Notes: generated by a model not told the origin, from the letters alone. Positions 21,509 through 34,430 are shown, numbered from the stretch's first letter. The stretch: DNA of 64,000 bases from Sabellastarte sp. h YS-2021 (GCA_964017235.1 OZ024936.1:37656040-37720039); one strand, 5' to 3'. Made by a program: numbers and translations.

Positions 21509-21699
21509 CAACGAGAAAGTAGGGCGATTGGTCAGAAGTTATCACGTGACGACAACTACCAGTATATCCAGTGGCTAACAAGAACGATCTTTTTTTCTAA
21601 GACGTTGGCCCCGGGTGTGGCAACCCGAGAACAGCATTAAGTCCCACATGGTAAGCTTGTAGCTTATAAAAGCTACATTTAACTAATTAAAATTTTCAA
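21509..21699 (-). repeat. Right inverted terminal repeat of copy B
   Basis: Reverse complement of the left repeat plus about 45 bp that is specific to the right end and is found again only in the ICR. One mismatch to the left repeat is visible (CCGGATA versus CTGGATA in the same orientation). Confidence 0.9.
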
Positions 21700-22020
21700 G
21701 TTTATGGGAATGATCTCTTGAACTCTAAGATCCTTTTATAAAGGTAAATAGCAGTAGTTAAATCTTGTGAACAAAACCATATACATGTGCCTTTATAAAT
21801 GTGTGTCCTTATACAATAAATTAGAAAGATATAACTTTATATATAACTATCTTTAATGTATATATATATTATATAATAATATATACTTCAGAACTATAAA
21901 CATGATGTCGGGGTGTGTGACTATTATGGAGGAATACATCTCATAATAGGATATAAATAGTGATAACAGGATATAATACACAGTACAATCAAAATATTCA
22001 GAAAGGCTTTTTCTTAATAT
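21700..22020. other. Unassigned AT-rich spacer
   Basis: Right flank of copy B. It contains a TA-rich run at about 21855-21890 and no supported gene. Confidence 0.3.
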
Positions 22021-22024
22021 CCCT

Positions 22025-22754
22025 GTTCCAGCTCCAGTGGAGGTGAAAGGGCACTTACTTAGTAATTGGACATTTTTCAAAGATCAATGGGAAAATTACA
22101 AAGTTGCCACTGGACTAAGGAAGAAATCAGAGAATGTAAGGGTTGCAACTTTAAGATCTGTTATGGGTAGACTTGCTCCAAGTCTTTGTATTTATATCCA
22201 TCAGTAACTAGAACAGTTAAATTTAAACTGGAAACTTACAAGAGTTCATTATAGCACAAACATTCTGGAATATGGGGATAGTCTCTGAAAAAACGGGCTG
22301 GTAGTTTCTCCAAAGGTCATACAGTACCCATATATTACACAAAAGACAAATGGACTTGGTGAAATTCTATGTTATGGGTAGAGATTGTTTTAGAATCTTA
22401 AAGAATCTGCAAAGATATAGCCAAGTGCATAAAGGCACTAGAAAGTTATTTCAAACCAACCCAACATGAGATTTACAAACAGTACATGTTCTACTCATGT
22501 GATGAAGGACCCAATGAAAATGTGGATGACTGGGTTAACAGACTGAGACAACTTTTAAAGTCTTGGAACTTTGAAGCAATGATTGACAGTTTGTTGAGAG
22601 ACCAAGTGGCTGTGGGGATGAAATACAAGGCCGCAAGAGCACAGAGTTTAGAGAGAAGGTAGTCAATCTAAATGAAGCAGTTGACTTGCTGAGAGCTAGT
22701 GAAGTAGCTGCTCAACACATAAAGGAGATTGACCAAGGGACATCTGAGAAAGTG
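22025..22754 (+). pseudogene. Ty3/Gypsy-type gag fossil
   Basis: Three frame pieces read like a retrotransposon Gag domain. Piece 1 (22025-22207) contains W-x-FFKDQWENYKVATGL and VRVATLRSVMG. Piece 2 (22426-22662) contains LESYFKP, YKQYMFYSCDEG, VDDWVNRLRQL and LLRDQVAVGM. Piece 3 (22663-22754) contains LNEAVDLLRASEVA. This order and these blocks match the Gag of Ty3/Gypsy elements of animals. A stop, a frameshift and about 215 bp of unrelated sequence break it. No pol region follows, because the sequence passes into a satellite-bearing element. Confidence 0.65.
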
Positions 22755-23830
22755 GTATCACTCTGCATTGTCCAGTACGCATCCACATCCTCGTGAACAA
22801 CTTCTCCAAAAGTACACGGCCCAGAGGCATGCTGTTACATTTAAAACATACCTTGTCTGTCGAGGATGATAAAATGTTCAAGGCATACAGATCGGTCTGT
22901 TCATCTGTTCCCCATAGCCGTTAGAAGAGAGGTACCCCCACCTAAAGTGTGAAAATTTTGACATTTTATTACAGTTTTCCTCCTTGACTATGGAAGGGAT
23001 TTATCTCTTAACTTGGATATATGTACTAGGCTGCAAGTAGATTCCCTTGCGTGAGTATCAGGCCCGGATCTTTGTTAATTAGTTTTTATGAATTTTTAAA
23101 ATAACTTTTTTCTGCATTAAAATTCATGAAATCATGCACTAAATCACTTATAACTTAAAAAGTATTGCATTTAGAGTATTTTGCTAAAGTATGTTGTTCA
23201 GCTACTTTATCCATAGCTACAACATAGTGAGTAACTTGGGAACCTTTCCCTATAGCTAAGTGAGTATTACCTACTTCCTGACTTTTCAGTAGCTTCCATA
23301 ATGAGTAAAAGGGCTTGTAAATTAATAGCTATTGCATTTACAGAATTGTGTTTAAATATGTTATTCGCCTACTTTTGGGTGAGCTATAACAGGAAAATTG
23401 TACACCTGTAGCTCATTGCATAGCTGAGCAATAGCTACTTTCAGGTTCTCACTGTTGAGTAAATTGGTTGTAACTTGAAAACTATTACATTTAGAGTTTT
23501 TGTTTAAATTTGTTATTCATCTACTTTAGGGTCAGCTGTAGCATAGTGAATCTGAAGAACTGTAGCTCATTGCCTAGCTGAGCAATAGGTATTTTCAGGT
23601 TTTCACTGTGGAGTAAATCACTTGTAACTTGAAAACTATTTCATTTATAGAATTTTCTTTAAATATGTTATGCACCTACTTTTAGGCAGCTATAAGATAG
23701 TTACATTTGCAAACCTATAGCTCATTGCATAACTGGGCAACTTGTGTGTCCTTTTATACTTTCACTTTTACTTTGTAACGAAAACACAGCTGATGCAGAA
23801 CCCATTCACAGGCACTGATTGCTTGTTTGG
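22755..23830 (+). mobile_element. Composite S3-bearing element, copy 2 (short, degenerate)
   Basis: The head shares 'CTCCAAAAGTACACGGCCCA' and the GGTACCCCCACC block with copies at 4200 and 28305. About four diverged S3 monomers follow (about 23150-23740). The tail 'ACAGCTGATGCAGAACCC' resembles, in degenerate form, the hairpin-containing tail at 32755. It has no coding capacity. Confidence 0.5.
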
Positions 23831-23947
23831 TTTTAAGGTCGCTCTTGTGACCCGAACATAATCGTTTCAGTAGAATTTCTCTTCACCAATAACATTTAAC
23901 TCTTCACATTGGTCCTTTAGCACTTAATATAAAATTTCTAAGCTGTA

Positions 23948-23986
23948 GGGACGCTTTGTTTTTGTGTACAAAAACCTTTTGTCTAG
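23948..23986 (+). other. Hairpin plus CTAG terminus, rolling-circle-transposon-like
   Basis: GGGACGCTTTG is followed by a hairpin (GTTTTTG, 4-base loop, CAAAAAC) and ends CTTTTGTCTAG. A similar block, GGGACGCTTTGTTTTTG, hairpin-like sequence and CTAG, lies at 50274-50332. In both cases a different satellite array begins right after CTAG. Helitrons end in a hairpin followed by CTRR. Confidence 0.35.
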
Positions 23987-25590
23987 TTCTTTTATACATG
24001 GGAGTTTAAGGTCATCTTAAAACAGGACACACCTTGAATACCAGTTAGAACCACATGCCAAATTTGAATTGAATCCATCAACCCATTTTCGAGATACTGT
24101 CTGGAAACGGAAAAACTTAAAATCAATACAAGTATGTTACTAGTGGGAGTTTAAGGTCACCTTAAAATAGGGCATACCTTGAGGACCAGTTACATCCACA
24201 TAACAAATTTGAATTTAATCCATCAAGCCATTTTTGAGATACTCTCTGGGAAGGAAGTATGACGACACTGACCATGTGTTATTACTGGGAGTTTAAGGTC
24301 ACCTTAATGTATGGCACTTATCCATGGCCAGTTACATATACATACAAAATTTGAATGAAATTTCTCAAGTTATCTTCAGTGTACTCTATTAAAAATTTAA
24401 AAAAAACTTAAACTCAACATAATTCTTTTGTACATGAGAGTTTATGGTAACTTTAAAATAGGACACACATTGAATACCAGTTACAACCACATGCTAAATT
24501 TGAATTGAATCCATCAACCCACTTTTGAGATACTGTCTGGAAACGGAAAACCTTAAAATCAATATAAGTATGTTACTAGTGGGAGTTTAAGATCACCTTA
24601 AAACAGGGCACACCTTGAGTACCAGTTACATCCACATGCCAAATATGAATTTCATCAGTCCTGCTATTTCTGAGATACTGTCTGAAAAGGAAGTGTGGTG
24701 ACGACACTGACAATGTGTTATTACTGGGAGTTTAAGGTCACCTTAATGTGTGGTACTTATCTATGGCCAGTTACATATAGATGCAAAATTTGAATGAAAT
24801 TTCTTAAGTTATCTTCAGTATACTCTACGGGAAAATAAAAAAAAACTTGAACTCAACATAATTTTTTTATACATAGGAGCTTAAGGTCACCTTAAAATAA
24901 GACATATTTTGAATACCAGTTACATCTACATGCCAAATTTGAATTTAATCCATCATGTCATTTTTGAGATACTGCCTAAAAAGGAAATGTGATGATGACG
25001 CTTGACAATGTGCTATTACTGGGAGTTTAAGGTCATCTTAATATGTGGAGCTTATCTATGGCCAGTTACATATACATGCAAAACTTGAATGAAATTTCTC
25101 AAGTTATCTGTAGCATACTCTATGGAAAAATGAAAAAACTTAAACACAACAGTCCTTTTATACATGGGAGTTTATGGTCACCTTAAATAGGACACACATT
25201 GAATACCAGTTACAACCATATGCTAAATTTGAATTGAATCCATCAACCCACTTTTGAGATACTGTTTGGAAACGGAAAAACTTGAAATCAATATAAGTAT
25301 GTTACTAGTGGGAGTTTAAGGTCACCTTGAAACGCACACCTTGAGTACGAGTTACATCCACATGCCAAATATGAATTTAATCCATCATGCCATTTTTGAG
25401 ATACTGCCTGGAAAGGAAGTGTGACAACGACACTGACAATGTGCTATAACTGAGAGTTTAAGGTCACCTTAATGTATGCACTTATAATGGCCAGTTACAT
25501 ATACATGTAAAAATTTGAATGAATTTTCTTAGGTTATTTTCAGTATAGTCTATGGAAAAATAAATAGCTTAAACTCAGCATAATTCTTGC
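23987..25590 (+). repeat. Higher-order tandem array, a-b-c units of about 145 bp
   Basis: Units share 'GGAGTTTAAGGTCACCTTAA' but fall into three types. Type a has 'CATCAACCCA' and 'GGAAACGGAAAAACTT'; b has 'GGAAAGGAAGTGTGACGACG'; c has 'TGGCCAGTTACATATACATG'. Starts are at about 23995, 24135, 24285 (a, b, c), 24425, 24573, 24720 (a, b, c), an a/b hybrid at about 24875, c at about 25013, then 25160, 25307 and 25445 (a, b, c). The higher-order period is about 435 bp. Confidence 0.82.
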
Positions 25591-28304
25591 TAAGAATGAG
25601 ACCGACTTCTGCAGTTTATCTATATAACTATCCACTTATTGATCCTTCCTTTTCTGATGATGACTTCTACCCAGATAACACAACCTTTCAGGCATTGGCA
25701 CTTTTGGGATGATTGCATCAAGTCTGCACTTTACAAATGTTTCAATTAGATTATTATTTATAATGGAAACTAAAGCATGGAGCTAATGAAATACTTCTCA
25801 GTTACTAAAGATAATAATATACTCATTTATCCAAGAAGTGTATCAAATGTGAACAATATAACTACTAAATTGAATAAGTTTAAACTGTTGACTTGGCAAA
25901 CTGATCCCAAATTATCAAATACATTAGTAATCCCAGTAAACATTTCTAATGTTTGCAAACATTTAAAGGGAAACATTTTGTGAAGGTTAAAAAAAAACAT
26001 TTAACAATAGAAGGTTATCAAAACATTTTATATTTTCCATTTACTAAATGTTTAATGACAACTGTTAGAAAAATGTTGCAAATGACATTACAATGTCTCA
26101 GAAATATTACTTCAGCATTGCTTACCAATAGTAACCTTATTTGGGATCAAAGATCAATTTAAACCAGTTTTTATGTTGCTTACCAATTAAAATAGCCCAG
26201 ATGCCAAATAGCCATATTAGGTCCAAGTGTGTTTTGTTGCTATTATGAAGTTTATTTGTTGATTCAGCATCTCTGAGCTGTCCAAATAAAAAATCAGCCG
26301 GGTGCCAGCTTGGCACCCATGAGGATTTTTTTTAAAAGCAAAAAACAAAATGGCCGCCGTAAATAATGGAAAATTCTATTTTTACACATATCTTCACTTC
26401 TGATGTACATAGAGACACAATCTTGGTGTCTTAGTCTAGGTTTTTGGGGTCAAGGAATCTATTTATGATGTAATACAAAGTTTAACTAGAACAGAAACGT
26501 CAGGTTTTCAGGATAACCTTAGCTTATTTGCCAAATTTCTTTAACACTTACAAACCTTGAACACAGAATCAAATATTGCCATATTAAAACTATGTAAATA
26601 CTATGTTAAATCCAGATTTATTTTGAAATTAGGTAAAACAATTTAAGCTCCTAGGGCTTACTAACATATTTAATAATAATAATATACAGTTAATGATAGA
26701 AAAAAAAACGATCATCCCAGGCCAGGTAGCACTGAAAAACTCTTACGCAGAGAGGAATTTCTCCATTGGTATGATAATAGTTATCAAGTCTGACTATCGC
26801 AAAGCTTATGTATCCAATGTTGGTCCTCCCTAATACTGCATATGGTTCATAAATTTTTAAGAAAGTTCTTTTGGAGCATGTCAAAAACCACGAATAATAC
26901 TATCACAACTGGAGCAGGATCTTTTAGAATGGGCGCTAAAGTTGACAAATGTGTCATCCTTAAATGATCTGTACAGCTAGTATGGAGCATAAATTTTACT
27001 AAAAGTGGTAACTGGAAAAAACACTTTTGAGAAATTGACTGTTATGGACAGAAATGAAATGTTTTAACTGGATGATTCTTCTCTGAAGTATACGATCAAT
27101 GGAATTGAAAATTAATTTTGGGAAGAGATTCTCAAGTTAAGCTCATAGTTATATGCTCAATTTTCATTTGTAAATAGATGTTTGAACCTACCCTCTTGAG
27201 AATATTTTTATTTTGTGCATTTAAATCCGATTTTCAGGAAAAGATATTACATTACAAAGATATTAATTACAATAACTTCTTTGTTGAATCTTGAAATTTT
27301 CTTAGGCATTTCGCTTTTGTGCAAACAGTTAACATTAAAATTAATTAAGTGTATTTTAACTCGCTTATCCACTCTATCCCAAGGCCATTTTGAATGAAAA
27401 TTAGAAAATCAAGAAAGAAATTGGATGACAAACATTTCACAGAAAGTATTCTATACTGTCATTTGCATATTATATATTAAAGATAGATTACTAGTTTAAT
27501 AGCTAATAATATATGTCAAGCATACTTCTTTAAAATTCTTGTTTATCTTCACAGTTCTGTTTATGAAAGTCATTGAAGTGGATGAAAAATGCCGATAAAA
27601 GAAGTCCAGAGTATATGTTTCTTGTCATTGATGTAATCTAAGGACAACAATGATCCCTGCTGTCCAATACCTGTGTTCTTATTCACAGCAGCTTTGTCAC
27701 AAACATTAACCTATTGCAACTTTGATAGTTGATGCCAAGTCAAACTCCAAGTCTATCAAGTCAAGATCAGAACCCTAAAACTGAATGTACAAATTAAAAT
27801 TTGATAAAGGTTACAAGTGAATATATTGGACCTTCATTAGAATCTATAATCTTAAAATATTATGTTGCCAACCTAATTAGTACACATGGCTCTAGATTGA
27901 GGAATTTCGATTTTTAAATACCCCAGAAAATTTCAACGATCAAAAAAGTTTTGAAGATCTGCAAGATCCAGTATGAAAAGTGCAGCTTTTGTAGTACAAT
28001 ATCTGAAACTATAAAGTACATTTTGGGGGATTATAACCATGAATATATCAGGTTTTGAGGACAGCCTGGGGATAAACTGGTGGGCAAGCTGTACCTGAAT
28101 AGTGTTCTTAAAGCACACCTCCATGGGGAGCATGGGCAAGTGATTAAACATGTACACATTTGATAAGTTAAGAATATTCCAACAAACAGCAGATACACCC
28201 AATAGTAATGTTACTGGATAAATTGTGCCATTTTAATCGCCATGATATTTATATTGCATGAGGTCCATGTCAGACTGGGTCAGTGGTGGTTCAGACTACG
28301 TGGC
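25590..28304. other. Low-copy AT-rich region without a supported gene
   Basis: Short frames (25777-25983, 25953-26162 plus; 26690-26884 and 27933-28202 minus) have no recognisable domain, and the AT-rich composition gives no coding signal. A perfect hairpin, GGGTGCC-AGCTT-GGCACCC, lies at 26300-26318, followed by a T-run, and could be the end of a small mobile element. The region looks mostly unique, so a host intron or intergenic DNA is the default reading. Confidence 0.35.
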
Positions 28305-28689
28305 TGATTTTTATGTCAGCTGACTTGTCAGTCAGCTGACATTATGTCATCACTCTGCGGCGTGGGCGTCTGCGTCCGCGTGAACAACTTCTTCTCCAAA
28401 ACTACAAGGCCTAGAGACATGCTGTTTTTTTTAAAAGATACCTTATCTATTGAGGATGAAAAATTGTTCAAGGCATGCAAATCTGTCTGTTCGTCTGTTT
28501 GCTAGAGACATTACAAGGGGGGTACCCCCACCAAAAGTGTGAAAATTTCAACACTTAATCACAATTTTCTCAGTGACTATTGCAGGGATTTCTCTCATAT
28601 CTTGCATATATGTACTAGGCCACAGGTAGATTATCTTGTGTGAGTATGAGACCTGGATCTGTCTTACTTTTTTTTTAATAAATTTTTTT

Positions 28690-31600
28690 AATAATTTTTA
28701 ATGCATTAAAATTCATGAAATCATGCACAAAATCATTTATAACTTGAAAAGTGTTGCATTTAGAGCATTTTGTTAAAATATGTTATTCAGCTACTTTTTT
28801 CATAGCTACAATATGGTGAGTAAGTTGGGTGCCTGTCTCAATAGCTAAGTGAGTAATAGCTACTTTTGGGCTTTTCAGTAACTTCCATCATGAGTAAAAT
28901 CACTTGTAACTTAAAAACTATTGCATTTAGAGAATTTCGTATAAATATGTTATTCAGCTACTTTTGGGTCAGCTATAACATAGTAAAATTTTAGACCTGT
29001 AGCTCATGGCATAGCTGAGTAATAGCTACTTTTAGGTTATCACTGTTGAGTAAATCGCTTATAACTTCAAAACTATTGCATTTAGAGAATTTCGTATAAA
29101 CATGTTATTCAGCTACTTTTGGGTCAGCTATAACATAGTAAAATTTCAGACCTGTAGCTCATGGCATAGCTGAGTAATAGCTACTTTTAGGTTATCACTG
29201 TTGAGTAAATCGCTTATAACTTGGAAACTATTGCATTTACAGTATTTTGTTTCAATATGTTATTCACCTATTTTGGGATCAGCTATAACATAGTGAAGTT
29301 TCAGATCTGTGGCTCATTGCATAGCTGAGTAATAGCTACTTTGAAGTTCTCACTATTGAGTAAATCACTTGTAACTTAAAACCTATTGCATTTAGAGAAT
29401 TTCGTATAAATATGTTATTCAGCTACTTTTGGGCCAGCTATAACATAGTGAAATTTCAGATCTGTAGGTCATGGCATAGCTGAGTAATAGCTACTTTTAG
29501 GTCATCACTATTGAGTAAATCAGTTGTAACTTGAAAACTATTGCATTTACAGTATTTTGCTTAAATATGTTGTTCACCTACTTTTGGGTCAGCTATAACA
29601 TAGTAAAATTTCAGACCTGTAGCTCATTGCATAGCTGAGTAATAACTACTTTGAGGTTCTCACTATTGAGTAAATCAGTTGTAATTGCAAAACTATTGCA
29701 TTTAGAGAATTTCGTATAAATATGTTATTCAGCTACTTTTGGGCCAGCTATAACATAGTAAAATTTCAGACCTGTAGCTCATTGCATAGCTGAGTAATAA
29801 CTACTTTGAGGTTCTCACTATTGAGTAAATCAGTTGTAATTGCAAAACTATTGCATTTAGAGAATTTCGTATAAATATGTTATTCAGCTACTTTTGGGCC
29901 AGCTATAACATAGTGAAATTTCAGATCTGTAGGTCATGGCACAGCTGAGTAATAGCTACTTTGAAGTTCTCACTATTGAGTAAATCAGTTGTAATTGGAA
30001 AACTATTGCATTTACAGAATTTCGTATAAATATGTTATTCAGCTACTTTTGGGTCAGCTATAACATAGTGAAATTTCAGACCTGTAGCTCATGGCATAGC
30101 TGAGTAATAGCTACTTTTAGGTCATCACTATTGAGTAAATCAGTTGTAACTTCAAAACTATTGCATTTACAGTATCTTGCTTAAATATGTTGTTCACCTA
30201 CTTTTGGGTCAGCTATAACATAGTAAAATTTCAGACCTGTAGCTCATTGCATAGCTGAGTAATAACTACTTTGAGGTTCTCACTATTGAGTAAATCAGTT
30301 GTAATTGCAAAACTATTGCATTTAGAGAATTTAGTATAAATATGTTATTCAGCTACTTTTGGGTCAGCTATAACATAGTAAAATTTCAGACCTGTAGCTC
30401 ATGGCATAGCTGAGTAATAGCTACTTTTAGGTCATCACTATTGAGTAAATCAGTTGTAACTTGAAAACTATTGCATGTACAGTATTTTGCTTAAATATGT
30501 TGTTCACCTACTTTTGGGTCAGCTATAACACAGTAAAATTTCAGACCTGTAGCTCATGGCATAGCTGAGTAATAGTTACTTTGAGGTTATCACTGTTGAG
30601 TAAATCGCTTATAACTTGGAAATTATTGCATTTAGAGTATTTTGTTTCAATATGTTAATCACCTATTTTGGGGTCAGCTATAACATAGTGAAGTTCCAGA
30701 CCTGTGACTCATTGCATAGCCGAGTAATAGCTACTTTGAAGTTCTCAATGTTGAGCAAATCACTTATAATTTGAAAGCTATTGCATTTAGAGAATTTCGT
30801 ATAAATATGTTATTCAGCTACTTTTGGGTCAGCTATAACATAGTAAAATTTCAGACCTGTAGCTCATGGCATAGCTGAGTAATAGCTACTTTTAGGTTAT
30901 CACTGTTGAGTAAATCACTTATAACTTAGAAACTATTGCATTTAGAGTATTTTGTTGCAATATGTTATTCACCTATTTTGGGGTCAGCTATAACATAGTG
31001 AAGTTCCAGACCTGTGGCTCATTGCATAGCTGAGTAATAGCTACTTTGAAGTTCTCACTGTTGAGTAAATCAGTTGTAATTGGAAAACTATTGCCTTTAC
31101 AGAAATTTGTGCAAATATGTTATTCAGCTACTTTTGGGTCAGCTATAACATAGTGAAATTACAGACCTGTAGCTCATGGCACAACTGAGCAATAGCTATT
31201 CTCAGGCACTGACTGTTGAGTAAATCGGCTATAACTTGAAAAATATTGCATTTGGAGTATTTTGTTAAAATATATTGTTCACCTACTTTTGGGTTAGCTA
31301 TAACATAGTGAAATTACAGACCTATAGCTCATGGCATAGCGGAGCAATAGCTATTTTCAGGTTCTCACTATTGAGTAAATCAGTTGTAACTTGAAAACTA
31401 TTGCATTTACAGTATTTTGCTTAAATATGTTGTTCACCTACTTTTAGGTCAGCTATAACAGAGCAAAAATTCAGACATGTAGCTCATTGCATAGCTGAGT
31501 AATAGTTACTTTGAGGTTCTCACTCTTGAGTAAATCAGTAGTAACTTGAAAACTATTACATTTAGAGTATTTTGTTAAATATGTTATTCACAGACGTTTT

Positions 31601-31690
31601 GGTCAGCTATAACATAGTGAAATTGCAGACCTCTATGTAATGGCATAGCTGAGCAATAGCTTCTTTCAGGTTCTCACTGTTGAGTAAATC
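28690..31690 (+). repeat. S3 satellite array (155-bp monomer), about 19 copies
   Basis: CTATTGCATTTAGAGAAT-type starts occur at 29231, 29386, 29541, 29696 and 29851, exactly 155 bp apart. Each monomer carries ATAGCTGAGTAATAGCTACT and GTCAGCTATAACATAGTGAA. Neighbouring monomers are not always the most alike: some sequence classes alternate, suggesting local higher-order duplications. Non-coding. Confidence 0.92.
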
Positions 31691-32515
31691 ATTGTATCCA
31701 ACCTGTAGGAAATCATGGGCTGGGAATCTGTTAATATGGTCCGATTTGACCTTGGAACCCTCCTTCAAGGTCAAATGAGGATAGCCAAACATAAAAGTGC
31801 TTATAACTCGCTTATTATTGGTCCTACAGGTTTGGAATGAAAACCAACCTATAGAATATCATGAGCTGGGAATTTTTTGGTGTGGTCGGATTTCACCTTG
31901 GACCCCTCCTTCAAGGTCAAATGAGGATAGCCAAACTTAAAAGTGCTTATAACTCGCTTATTATTGGTCCTAGAGGTTTGGAATGGAAAACCAACCTATA
32001 GAAAATCATGGGCTGGGAATCTTTTGGTGTGGTCAGATTTCACCTTAGACCCCTCCTTCCAGGTCAAACGAAGATAGCCAAACTTAAAGTGCTTATAACT
32101 CGCGTATTATTGGTCTTGGAGGTTTGGGATGGTAAACCAACATATAGGAAATCATGGGCTGGGATTCTTTTGGTGTGGTCAGATTTGACCTGGGACCCCT
32201 CCTTCAAGGTCAATTGAGGATAGCCAAACTTACAATTGCTTAGAACTCGCTTATTATTGGTCCTACAGGTTTGGGATGGTAAACAAGCTACAGGAAATCA
32301 TGGGCTGGGAATTTTTTTGTGTGGTCGGATTTGACCTTGGACCCCTCCGTCAAGGTCAAACAAGGATAGGCAAACTTAAAAAGTGCCTATGACTGATTTA
32401 TTATTGGTCCGAGAGGTTTGGGATGGTAAACCATCCTAAATTCTTTGGCTGGGAATCTTTTGGTATGGTCAGATTTGACCTTTGGACCCCTTCTTCATGG
32501 TCGAACGAGGATATT
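31690..32515 (+). repeat. S2 array inside composite copy 3
   Basis: About five to six 148-bp S2 monomers (GGTTTGGGATGGTAAACC, CAAGGTCAAA blocks) follow the S3 array after 'AAATCATTGTATCC' and end before 'GAACGAGGATATTGCATTT'. The same two junction phrases frame the S2 array in copy 4. Confidence 0.85.
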
Positions 32516-32765
32516 GCATTTATAGTATTTCTTTAAATATTTTTAACCTACTTTTTACACTTAAACAATTACCTTGTTACTTTATTTCATAATACCATTT
32601 GCAGGGCACAACTTTTTTGTCCTTTTTTTCTGTCAGCTTCGGAATATCTTTCGAACATGCTGTTCAGTTACCATTTACTGTATTTCTGTACAGCCCTTTC
32701 CCTGATAATTATGCTTTCCTCTCATTATCACCATCACAAATCAAAAACATTCAGTCAGCTGACAC

Positions 32766-32785
32766 AGTGCCCGTTCACGGGCACT
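32766..32785 (+). other. Terminal hairpin of composite copy 3
   Basis: AGTGCCCG-TTCA-CGGGCACT is a perfect stem of 8 bp with a 4-base loop, next to the CTCCTCTTGT end. It is repeated exactly at 35430-35449 in copy 4. Confidence 0.85.
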
Positions 32786-32799
32786 CTCCTCTTGTTTTA

Positions 32800-34430
32800 A
32801 TAATTTTTAATGCATTAAAATTCATGAAATCATGCACTAAATCACTTATAACTTCAAAAGTGTTGCATTTACAGCATTTTGTGAAAATATGTTGTTCAGC
32901 TACTTTTTTCATAGCTACAATATGGTGAGTAAGTTGGGTGTCTGTCTCAATAGCTAAGTGAGTAATAGCTACTTTTGGGCTTTTCAGTAACTTCCATTAT
33001 GAGTAAAATCACTTGTAACTTAAAAACTATTGCATTTAGAGAATTTCGTATAAATATGTTATTCAGCTACTTTTGGGCCAGCTATAACATAGTGAAATTT
33101 CAGACCTGTAGCTCATGGCATAGCTGAGTAATAGCTACTTTTAGGTTATCACTGTTGAGTAAATCGCTTATAACTTGAAAACTATTGCATTTAGAGAATT
33201 TCGTATAAATATGTTATTCAGCTACTTTTGGGCCAGCTATAACATAGTGAAATTTCAGACCTGTAGCTCATGGCATAGCTGAGTAATAGCTACTTTTAGG
33301 TTATCACTGTTGAGTAAATCACTTATAACTTGAAAAGTGTTGCATTTAGAGCATTTTGTTAAAATATGTTATTCAGCTACTTTTTTCATAGCTACAATAT
33401 GGTGAGTAAGTTGGGTGTCTGTCTCAATAGCTAAGTGAGTAATAGCTACTTTTGGACTTTGCAGTAACTTCCATCATGAGTAAAATCACTTGTAACTTAA
33501 AAACTATTGCATTTAGAGAATTTCGTATAAATATGTTATTCAGCTACTTTTGGGTCAGCTATAACATAGTAAAATTTCAGACCTGTAGCTCATGGCATAG
33601 CTGAGTAATAGCTACTTTTAGGTTATCACTGTTGAGTAAATCACTTATAACTTGAAAACTATTGCATTTAGAGTATTTTGTTTCATATGTTATTCACCTA
33701 TTTTGGGGTCAGCTATAACATAGTGAAGTTTCAGACCTGTGGCTCATTTCATAGCTGAGTAATAGCTACTTTGAAGTTCTCACTGTTGAGTAAATTAGTT
33801 ATAATTGGAAAACTATTGCATTCACAGAAATTTGTGCAAATATGTTATTGAGCTACTTTTGGGTCAGCTATAACATAGTGAAATTATAGACCTATAGCTC
33901 ATGGCACAACTGAGCAATAGCTATTCTCAGGTACTGACTGTTGAGTAAATCAGCTATAACTTGAAAAATATTGCATTTGGAGTATTTTGTTAAAATATAT
34001 TGTTCACCTGCTTTTGGGTCAGCTATAACATAGTGAAATTACAGACCTATAGCTCATGGCATAGCGGAGCAATAGCTATTTTCAGGTTCTCACTATTGAG
34101 TAAATCAGTTGTAGCTTGAAAACTATTGCATTTACAGTAGTTTGCTTAAATATGTTGTTCACCTACTTTTGGGTTAGCTATAACATAGTAAAATTTCAGA
34201 CATGTAGCTCATTGCATAGCTGAGTAATAGTTCCTTTGAGGTTCTCACTGTTGAGTAAATCAGTTGTAACTTGAAAACTATTACATTTAGAGTAATTTGT
34301 TAAATATGTTATTCACAGAATTTTTGGTCAGCTATAACATAGTGAAATTGCAGACCTGTATGTCATGGCATAGCTGAGCAATAGCTACTTTCAGGTTCTC
34401 ACTGTTGAGTAAATCATTGTATCCACTGGA
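32800..34430 (+). repeat. S3 satellite array of copy 4, about 10 monomers
   Basis: Same 155-bp monomer as 28690-31690. The phrase 'CATAGCTACAATATGGTGAG' that opens the array recurs at about 33385, so part of the array was duplicated as a block of about 490 bp. Confidence 0.88.

Larger units (their letters stand above)
15412..21699 (+). mobile_element. DIRS-like retrotransposon copy B, structurally complete (6288 bp)
   Basis: Left outer end TTTTATTACGCTACAATAGC, right outer end finishing in TTAAAATTTTCAA, inverted terminal repeats, gag, RT-RNase H-methyltransferase-like ORF, YR ORF and an ICR are all present in order. The ICR halves define the exact ends. The two terminal repeats differ at about one position over 140 bp, so insertion was recent. 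Even so, gag has a one-base frameshift, the RT ORF a 34-codon in-frame deletion and an early stop. There is no target-site duplication, as expected for DIRS elements, which integrate through a circular intermediate by their recombinase. Confidence 0.93.
28305..32795 (+). mobile_element. Composite satellite-bearing element, copy 3 (4.5 kb), Helitron-like
   Basis: It begins TGATTTTTATG then GTCAGCTGAC (28315 and again 28331). A head of about 390 bp is followed by an S3 array (about 28690-31690), an S2 array (about 31690-32515), and a tail of about 280 bp. The tail ends with TCAGTCAGCTGACA, a perfect 8-bp-stem hairpin with loop TTCA (32766-32785), and CTCCTCTTGT. Short inverted subterminal GTCAGCTGAC motifs and a 3' hairpin fit non-autonomous Helitron/Helentron-like elements, several of which are known to carry tandem repeats. 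No Rep/helicase is present. Structure is seen; class is inferred. Confidence 0.5.

Noticed and set aside
15412-21699. Target-site duplication for DIRS copies B and C
   Set aside because: Bases outside the ends defined by the ICR do not match each other, consistent with recombinase-mediated integration.
26690-26884. Minus-strand 64-codon frame as an exon
   Set aside because: No splice-site pair, no known motif, and a plus-strand frame is open over part of the same stretch; the evidence is insufficient.
27933-28202. Minus-strand 89-codon frame as a gene
   Set aside because: No domain, no promoter or splice context, and no repeat or protein family that I recognise.
32599-32928. 109-codon frame as a gene
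   Set aside because: It lies in the non-coding tail of a composite repeat, runs into satellite, and the homologous tail in copy 4 (35245-35459) does not keep the frame.
28690-34430. Regular direct repeats that could suggest a CRISPR array
   Set aside because: The 155-bp units are contiguous monomers with no unique spacers, no cas genes, and lie in a eukaryotic repeat landscape.
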